Below, one piece after another: positions 1 to 8,448 of a stretch of 8,448 nt of DNA. A program made the position numbers and the translations under genes. The notes beneath the pieces were generated by a model. That model saw nothing but the letters and a program-made list of their open reading frames with translations, made no database searches and was not told the DNA's origin. The stretch's first letter is position 1, and every line of letters begins with the position of its first letter. The stretch comes from Bacteroidaceae bacterium. Its GTDB lineage: Bacteria > Bacteroidota > Bacteroidia > Bacteroidales > Bacteroidaceae. The stretch is from contig JAEDIG010000110.1 of assembly GCA_016292545.1 (NCBI GenBank), positions 1-8,448 on the forward strand, given 5' to 3'.

Positions 1-13
1 TGTACTTTCCCAT
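1..13 (-). CDS. Possible start of a downstream gene (only 4 codons visible)
   Basis: An ATG on the minus strand at 11-13 opens a frame reading M-G-K-Y before the window ends. It lies 24 bases after the -7 box at 37-44, a distance like that seen for the DUF5686 gene (25 bases). An earlier ATG at 27-29 is followed immediately by TAG and cannot start a gene. The product cannot be guessed from four codons, and the true start may lie further left. Confidence 0.35.
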
Positions 14-36
14 AGGCTATCTGCTACATTTCGGGG

Positions 37-67
37 CAAAAATACGAAGATTTCCCCTAATGCACAA
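37..67 (-). promoter_or_regulatory. Promoter directed left, for a gene beyond the window
   Basis: On the minus strand TATTTTTG (37-44) matches the Bacteroidota -7 consensus TAnnTTTG. Twenty bases upstream lies TTG (65-67) in a TTTTTGTTG context, which suits the -33 TTTG element at the usual 19-21 base spacing. Transcription would start at roughly position 30 and run off the left edge. The placement after the end of lysO and the intergenic base composition support it. There is no experimental-type evidence in the sequence itself. Confidence 0.65.
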
Positions 68-172
68 CAAAAAGCAGCGTTTTCTTCATGAAAAAATATC
101 CTGGAAGGCAATTCTGAACCCCAAATAAGGGGGAGTGAAGACCACGGCCAAAGAGGCGGTGGACGATGCCAG
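45..172. other. Intergenic region after lysO, no clear gene
   Basis: This AT-richer stretch follows the lysO stop on the minus strand. It has a short inverted repeat CCCC/GGGG (119-122 with 129-132, 6-base loop) about 40 bases after the stop; four base pairs and no immediate T tract make it only a weak terminator candidate. Further on, a run of six Ts on the minus strand (91-96) precedes an isolated 10-codon frame (MKKTLLFVVH, 57-89) that I do not regard as a gene. The rest is the upstream part of the promoter at 37-67. Confidence 0.5.
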
Positions 173-1087
173 CTAGAGCGCGGCAAAGAAGGTGACGAGA
201 AAGGGGACGGAAAAATCGGTGAAGAAACCGTGGAAGACGGAGAGGGGGATGAACATGCGCCCCGAGGTGGAGGAGATGATGGGAAGGGTGGTGTCCATGG
301 TGGTGGCTCCGCCCACACTGATGGGAGCCAACGGGCCGAAAAGGCGGAGCAACAAAGGAGCGCACGTGAGGGTGAGAATCTCACGGATGACATTGGAGAG
401 CAAGGCCAACGTGCCCCACTCCGCCCCCCGATATTCCGTGAGGAAGATGCTGGAAAGGGAATAATAGCCCATGCCCGAAGCCACGGCCAGCGAACCACCA
501 AGGTCGCGCTGGCGAAGGAGAAACCACACGATCGCTGTGCCCAGCAGCGACCCGGCCACCGTGAGCAAGGGAAGCAACATGAGGCGTGGACTCAGCTGAC
601 GGAAACTGCGGAGGATGGCGGTGTCGTGGCCCACGCTAATCCCCACACAGGCCATCAACAGCACCAAGGCACAGGTGCTGGAAGGACCATCGGTGAGACA
701 GGAAGGCGCACAACCCATGCAGCCCACTACCGCCCCCAAGGCAAAGAAACCGATGATGACCATGCTGCCCCGCAAAGGATGCCCCGCTGCAGGCAATGAC
801 CGGGACGAAACGCCGCTCTCCTGCGGCATACGCACCCAACGCCACAACAGCCATGCACAAAAGGAGGAACCCAGCACGGCCCCCAGCGTAATCCACAATG
901 CCTGCAGGCCCAGGGTGTGGAGCGAGGAAAGGATGCGAGGATTGATGCCCACCTCGATGCCCAAAAAGAACAGCAACAGCCACACCAGCAGGGTGACAGT
1001 CTGAGACAGACGGGAGAGGGGACGGCCACGGAGCAAACGCCCCACTGCCATACCCGCCAACATGACTGCTACGACCAGGAAATTCAT
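173..1087 (-). CDS. lysO: Lysine exporter, LysO (YbjE) family
   Basis: A 304-aa polytopic inner-membrane protein of the LysO family (DUF340), which in E. coli exports L-lysine and the toxic analogue thialysine. The C-terminal half is diagnostic: GGSLAVASGMGYYSLSS (197-213), LALLSNVIREILTL (227-240), LFGPLAPISVGGATTMDTTLP (249-269) and PLSVFHGFFTDFSVPFL (281-297). Several hydrophobic segments are visible, at about 2-17, 31-47, 62-85, 108-125, 138-153, 168-191, 225-249 and 279-302. E. coli YbjE is about 299 aa, so this copy is full length. The open frame extends upstream to 1216 within the preceding gene, but ATG at 1087 is chosen because it starts directly with the first membrane helix and avoids a Ser-rich out-of-frame shadow of the DUF5686 gene. 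It begins 10 bases after the DUF5686 stop, with no hairpin or promoter between, so co-transcription is likely. No lysine riboswitch is visible ahead of the unit. The stop is TAG at 173-175. Confidence 0.92.
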   Translation of the reverse strand: MNFLVVAVMLAGMAVGRLLRGRPLSRLSQTVTLLVWLLLFFLGIEVGINPRILSSLHTLGLQALWITLGAVLGSSFCAWLLWRWVRMPQESGVSSRSLPAAGHPLRGSMVIIGFFALGAVVGCMGCAPSCLTDGPSSTCALVLLMACVGISVGHDTAILRSFRQLSPRLMLLPLLTVAGSLLGTAIVWFLLRQRDLGGSLAVASGMGYYSLSSIFLTEYRGAEWGTLALLSNVIREILTLTCAPLLLRLFGPLAPISVGGATTMDTTLPIISSTSGRMFIPLSVFHGFFTDFSVPFLVTFFAAL

Positions 1088-1097
1088 CTTGCAACGG

Positions 1098-3707
1098 CTA
1101 GAATGAGAACTGCAATCCTCCGCGGATGCCCCATCGCTGGGTGCCGGGATAGATGTAGTTGATGCGGTGGATATACTCCAGCTGGATGAACTTGAAGATG
1201 TTGTGCAGGCCCACACTCAGTTCCACATAGGGTTTGCCGGAATCCATGACATGGGAATTGTAGACAAAGGAACCGTCGGGGCGGAAGGAGCCGGGAAAAT
1301 AGAACAGCCGGTCGTCGAAGCGGTTCTGCATCAGGAAGGGGTTGTTCTTGCTGGTGAGCGTGCCCCAAAGTACATTGCATCCGATGGTTTCGCGCCACTT
1401 GAGGCGGCGGATGAGGGGGATGCGGTTGAGCAGCTTGCCATTGAGGTCCCACAGGATGATGGCCGAGGCATAGCGGTCGTTGAGGAACTCCATGTTACGG
1501 ATCAGGCGGAACGACTCCACATCGATGAGGTAGCTGAGGTTGGCCGCGGGCATGATGAGGAAGGGATAGGGCACCTTGTTCCACTGCACGCCTCCCTTTA
1601 GGTTGCAGTCGAGCTTGCCCCACGACTTGAGCCAGAAACGCTTGTACACGCCCGCCTCGGTGAAATTGTAGTTGTAGTCGCCGCCCAGCACGCCCTTCAT
1701 GCCCACAGTGTGGGTGAGCGAAAGGACTGGTGCATCGAGATTGGTGGGCAGACGGCGCTGCTTGGTGTTGACATAGGTGACGCCGGGCTGGTACTTGATG
1801 CCGGCCGTAAACTCGGTGAAGGTGATGCGGTGGATGCCCTGCGAAAGGTCGTCGGAGGGATAGGCCGCCCCATCGAGCGGACGATAGAAGAGGTCGCCCG
1901 CCCCTTCGTTCCACTCCCTGCGGAGCTGGATGTTGGCACGCAGGCCATCGCCCCACTCGCGGTCGTAGCGCAGGTTGAAGCGCTCGAAATAGTTCATGTG
2001 GCGGACCGAGGTCCACTTGTAGGCCACGAACACATTGTCCTTGTCCACGGCCAGGAACTTGTCGCTGGGCGACATCACATCGTTGCTATAGGAGAAGGAC
2101 AGGTTGTTGAGCGGGTATTCGTGGGGCAGATAGGCACGGGGCTTGAAGCAATAGGTGAGCTCCCCTACTCCCTTCCATCGTTCGTCGCCACAGCCATACT
2201 TGGCATAGCCCTTGAGGAACCAATGGCGGTTGAGGTTGGCCGTGGTCTGCGCTCCCACGCGGAAGCGGAGGCCCTCCACCCAGTTGCTGCCAATCATGGT
2301 GTTGACCGGGCCAATGTCCACCTTGCTAGGATGTTCGGGGTCGATGCTGGTTTCAACAAAGTTCTCCACAAACGCCTTGAACACCCACATGAAGGGCTTG
2401 AAGCCACGCATGTTCTGTATTTTGTGGAGCATGTCGCCCATGCTGTCCTCGCTGGATGAGAGGGGCAACGGACGCATCTGTTCCCAATACTGCTTGTCCT
2501 GCATATAGGCGCTCTGGTCCACAAGGTTGTCGTTGCGCGAGCGGAGGAGTTTGTCGGGGATGGGTGTAAAACTATAGCCCGAGCAGTGGACATCGCGCGC
2601 CACCTGGAGTTTCTGTATGCCACTGGACATCTTTATCTGCACAATCATCTTGTTGGCCGTGACCACCTGTTCGCCCGTAGCCAGGGAGTCGAACTCCTGC
2701 ACAATGTCCATCTGCTCCACAAAGTTCACGTCGCTGCGGCTGGGTATGCCCAGATGCACCTTGCGCACACGCCAGGAGGAGTCGGCCCGCACATAGAGCG
2801 AGCCGGAAAAACCGAAGTCCTGGGGATTGTTGGGTGTGAAGTCGAGCCGGAAACACTTGTCGTTGCCCACCATCAGAGTGTCGATGATGAAATAGCGGTA
2901 GAAACGGATGGCATCGGGCGTGCTGATGGGGCTGGTGAAGGGATATTGGAGCATGCGCACCTGATCCTCATATATGTCCACATCGGTGAAGCAGTCCTTG
3001 AGCAGGGTGGTGAGAATCTCACCCGTATTGATGAGGTTGTTGAGTCCCTCGCTACGCTCGGCCTTGACGATGGTCTTCTCCACCCTGGGGTCGCGGCGGT
3101 AGAGGGTCTGGGTGATTTTCTCGTTGACCGTGACGGGAAGGATGAGTTTGCCCGTCTCGGGGCACACCTCCACATGGTCCTTCAGGAAGGGCATGCGCTT
3201 GAACTTGTCGTCCTTAAACACATCGGAGGTGAACTCGTTGAGCGAGAACACCATTTTCTCATACTTGTCGAAGGTGAGGTAGTCGTGGTTGCGCAGGTCG
3301 TTGCGCGTCTTGGCGGCAATCACCTTGCGCATCATCGTCACAGCGGGGTTCTCCTTGCGGCTGTATTTCTTGCGCTTGGCCGAAATCTTCACCTCCTGGA
3401 GCGAGGCTTGGGCCTCGTTCAGCGTGACATTGAGCCGCTGCGCCTTGTCCACCTTTATCTCGCGGGGCGTGAAGCCTGCCATGGAGAACACCAGCGTGCC
3501 CTTGCGGAAACGGATGCGGTAGCGGCCTTCCAAATCGGTCTGTACCACGCTCCGCCTGTCGTCCTTATAGTATACGTGCACCATGGGCAGAATGTCGTCG
3601 GTTTCCTTGTCCTTGACGATACCCTGCACATACTGGGCGAGTGCCGTGGCCGTGCCCAGTATCCACCATATCAGCATAAGGGTCAGTGCTCTAGATGTAT
3701 TATACAT
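1098..3707 (-). CDS. DUF5686 outer-membrane protein with N-terminal carboxypeptidase-regulatory-like domain
   Basis: An 869-aa envelope protein of unknown function. Residues 1-24 look like a signal peptide: a hydrophobic stretch (LMLIWWILGTATALA) with a plausible cut after TALA before Q25. Residues of about 26-105 form a CarboxypepD_reg-like beta-sandwich (VQGIVKDKETDDILPMVHVY, then TDLEGRYRIRF, then LVFSMAGF), the fold also found at the start of SusC/TonB-dependent receptors. From about 110 onward the sequence matches my recollection of DUF5686: a basic linker (KISAKRKKYSRKENPAV), then MRKVIAAKTRNDL and a KYEKM stretch. The second half (about 470-869) is rich in alternating aromatic/polar strands (e.g. 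WFLKGYAKYG, LSFSYSND, FTAGIKYQPGVTY) and ends with GGLQFSF, a terminal aromatic typical of an outer-membrane beta barrel. There is no TonB box or plug that I can recognise, so it is not a standard TonB receptor. The ATG is favoured because it gives a full signal peptide and lies 25 bases after a promoter box. lysO follows after 10 bases. Confidence 0.88.
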   Translation of the reverse strand: MYNTSRALTLMLIWWILGTATALAQYVQGIVKDKETDDILPMVHVYYKDDRRSVVQTDLEGRYRIRFRKGTLVFSMAGFTPREIKVDKAQRLNVTLNEAQASLQEVKISAKRKKYSRKENPAVTMMRKVIAAKTRNDLRNHDYLTFDKYEKMVFSLNEFTSDVFKDDKFKRMPFLKDHVEVCPETGKLILPVTVNEKITQTLYRRDPRVEKTIVKAERSEGLNNLINTGEILTTLLKDCFTDVDIYEDQVRMLQYPFTSPISTPDAIRFYRYFIIDTLMVGNDKCFRLDFTPNNPQDFGFSGSLYVRADSSWRVRKVHLGIPSRSDVNFVEQMDIVQEFDSLATGEQVVTANKMIVQIKMSSGIQKLQVARDVHCSGYSFTPIPDKLLRSRNDNLVDQSAYMQDKQYWEQMRPLPLSSSEDSMGDMLHKIQNMRGFKPFMWVFKAFVENFVETSIDPEHPSKVDIGPVNTMIGSNWVEGLRFRVGAQTTANLNRHWFLKGYAKYGCGDERWKGVGELTYCFKPRAYLPHEYPLNNLSFSYSNDVMSPSDKFLAVDKDNVFVAYKWTSVRHMNYFERFNLRYDREWGDGLRANIQLRREWNEGAGDLFYRPLDGAAYPSDDLSQGIHRITFTEFTAGIKYQPGVTYVNTKQRRLPTNLDAPVLSLTHTVGMKGVLGGDYNYNFTEAGVYKRFWLKSWGKLDCNLKGGVQWNKVPYPFLIMPAANLSYLIDVESFRLIRNMEFLNDRYASAIILWDLNGKLLNRIPLIRRLKWRETIGCNVLWGTLTSKNNPFLMQNRFDDRLFYFPGSFRPDGSFVYNSHVMDSGKPYVELSVGLHNIFKFIQLEYIHRINYIYPGTQRWGIRGGLQFSF

Positions 3708-3731
3708 GCGTCTTCTTTACCAAATTGGCTG

Positions 3732-3739
3732 CAAAGGTA
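3732..3739 (-). promoter_or_regulatory. Bacteroidota-type promoter -7 box for the DUF5686-lysO unit
   Basis: On the minus strand this reads TACCTTTG, an exact match to the TAnnTTTG -7 consensus of the primary sigma factor in Bacteroides. The start codon of the DUF5686 gene is 25 bases downstream, implying a leader of only about 15-20 bases. The -33 element (consensus TTTG, 19-21 bases upstream) is weak: the region at about 3759-3767 reads CTTTTTCCT and has no perfect match. The box lies between the rpoC terminator and the next gene, where a promoter is expected. Confidence 0.7.
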
Positions 3740-3806
3740 CAAACATTCCAAGAAATAGAAGGAAAAAGTAGTACTTTCTGAACTAAAATTAAGATAAAAT
3801 GACAAA

Positions 3807-3846
3807 TCCCCCGCATCATTTCAATGTTTGAAACAAATGCGGGGGA
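3807..3846 (-). terminator. Hairpin terminator after rpoC
   Basis: A perfect 10-base inverted repeat, TCCCCCGCAT at 3807-3816 and ATGCGGGGGA at 3837-3846, encloses a second small stem, TTTCAA (3819-3824) with TTGAAA (3828-3833), around a 3-base loop. On the minus strand the stem is followed by a T-rich stretch (TTTGTCATTTTATCTTAATTTT) and starts about 45 bases after the rpoC stop. Position, GC-rich stem and T-rich tail fit an intrinsic terminator of the rpoBC transcript. On the plus strand the stem is followed, after an 11-base gap, by eight Ts at 3858-3865, so it could also stop antisense transcription, but that is less certain. Confidence 0.85.
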
Positions 3847-3889
3847 TAATTTATAGGTTTTTTTTACAGTCGAATAGAACGACCGGGGA

Positions 3890-8179
<4,290 letters not shown>

Positions 8180-8201
8180 ATTATATCTGTTTTAGCAAGT
8201 C

Positions 8202-8448
8202 TTATTCCAATGTAATACTCAAGCCCAGACCACGCAGCTCATGGAGCAGCACGTTGAGCGACTCGGGAATGCCGGGCGTGGGCATGGGGTCACCCTTGAC
8301 GATAGCCTCGTATGCCTTGCTGCGGCCCACCACATCGTCGCTCTTGATGGTGAGGATTTCCTGCAGCACATGGCTTGCACCAAAGGCCTCGATGGCCCAG
8401 ACTTCCATCTCACCGAAACGCTGGCCACCGAACTGTGCCTTACCGCCC
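8202..8448 (-). CDS. rpoB: RNA polymerase beta subunit, C-terminal end (partial)
   Basis: This is the last 81 codons of the beta subunit of DNA-dependent RNA polymerase; the rest lies beyond the right edge. The visible part begins inside the conserved GGKAQFGGQRFGEMEVWA block and runs through the LTIKSDDVVGR segment and the PGIPESLNVLLHELRGLG segment to a TAA stop, which is the universally conserved beta C-terminus that anchors to beta-prime. The protein ends in SITLE, close to the usual end of the family, so the C-terminus is complete. The gene is followed after 22 bases by rpoC in the same direction, the standard bacterial order, which supports a shared transcript. Identity is certain from sequence recognition; only the 5' part is missing, through the window cut and not through damage. 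Confidence 0.98.
   Translation of the reverse strand, partial: GGKAQFGGQRFGEMEVWAIEAFGASHVLQEILTIKSDDVVGRSKAYEAIVKGDPMPTPGIPESLNVLLHELRGLGLSITLE

Noticed and set aside
57..89. A 10-codon minus-strand frame, MKKTLLFVVH, resembling the beginning of a signal peptide.
   Set aside because: It ends after 10 codons, overlaps the -33 region of the predicted promoter at 37-67 and has no promoter of its own. It could be a gene remnant or a chance frame, but nothing supports it as a gene.
119..132. A CCCC/GGGG inverted repeat as the lysO terminator.
   Set aside because: The stem has only four base pairs and is not followed directly by a T tract, so I mention it but do not call a terminator.
1088..1216. 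An upstream extension of the lysO frame by 43 codons to an ATG at 1216.
   Set aside because: The extension lies inside the 3' end of the DUF5686 gene, encodes a Ser/Thr-rich stretch unlike LysO N-termini, and the ATG at 1087 begins directly at the first membrane helix.
2586..3758. A 390-codon open frame on the plus strand.
   Set aside because: It lies in the codon-aligned antisense register of the DUF5686 gene; its His/Leu/Val/Glu-rich composition is typical of such shadows.
8180..8201. A possible promoter or terminator between rpoB and rpoC.
   Set aside because: The 22-base gap has no TAnnTTTG box and no inverted repeat; it is a normal intra-operon spacer.

Overview
The window looks like ordinary chromosomal housekeeping DNA from a member of the Bacteroidota, most likely Bacteroidales (Bacteroides/Prevotella-like). 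Three signs point there: the RNA polymerase beta-prime sequence is of the Bacteroides type; there is a CarboxypepD_reg-like + DUF5686 outer-membrane protein, a family typical of this phylum; and the gaps carry TAnnTTTG promoter -7 boxes with no obvious Shine-Dalgarno sites. Placement below order level is not supported by what I can see. The coding DNA appears GC-rich and the two intergenic gaps AT-rich.

All genes lie on the minus strand, so transcription runs from right to left. At the right edge is the C-terminal end of rpoB (8202-8448, continuing outside the window). It is followed after 22 bases by a complete rpoC (3890-8179, 1429 aa), the classic rpoBC pair encoding the catalytic core of RNA polymerase. 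A strong hairpin (3807-3846) lies about 45 bases after the rpoC stop and probably ends the rpoBC transcript.

A new transcription unit then starts from a Bacteroidota-type promoter (-7 box at 3732-3739). It holds a large secreted/outer-membrane DUF5686 protein (1098-3707, 869 aa) and, 10 bases after its stop, a full-length lysine exporter of the LysO (YbjE) family (173-1087, 304 aa). The two are probably co-transcribed. At the left edge (1-172) is a second gap with a good promoter-like sequence (37-44) pointing left and a possible start codon at position 13 for a gene that lies outside the window.

I found no RNA genes, mobile elements, CRISPR arrays or phage genes, and no convincing undescribed system. 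Several long open frames exist on the plus strand, but they sit codon-for-codon opposite the real genes and are best explained by the rarity of TTA, CTA and TCA codons in those genes. The least routine point is the pairing of an envelope protein of unknown function with an amino-acid exporter.
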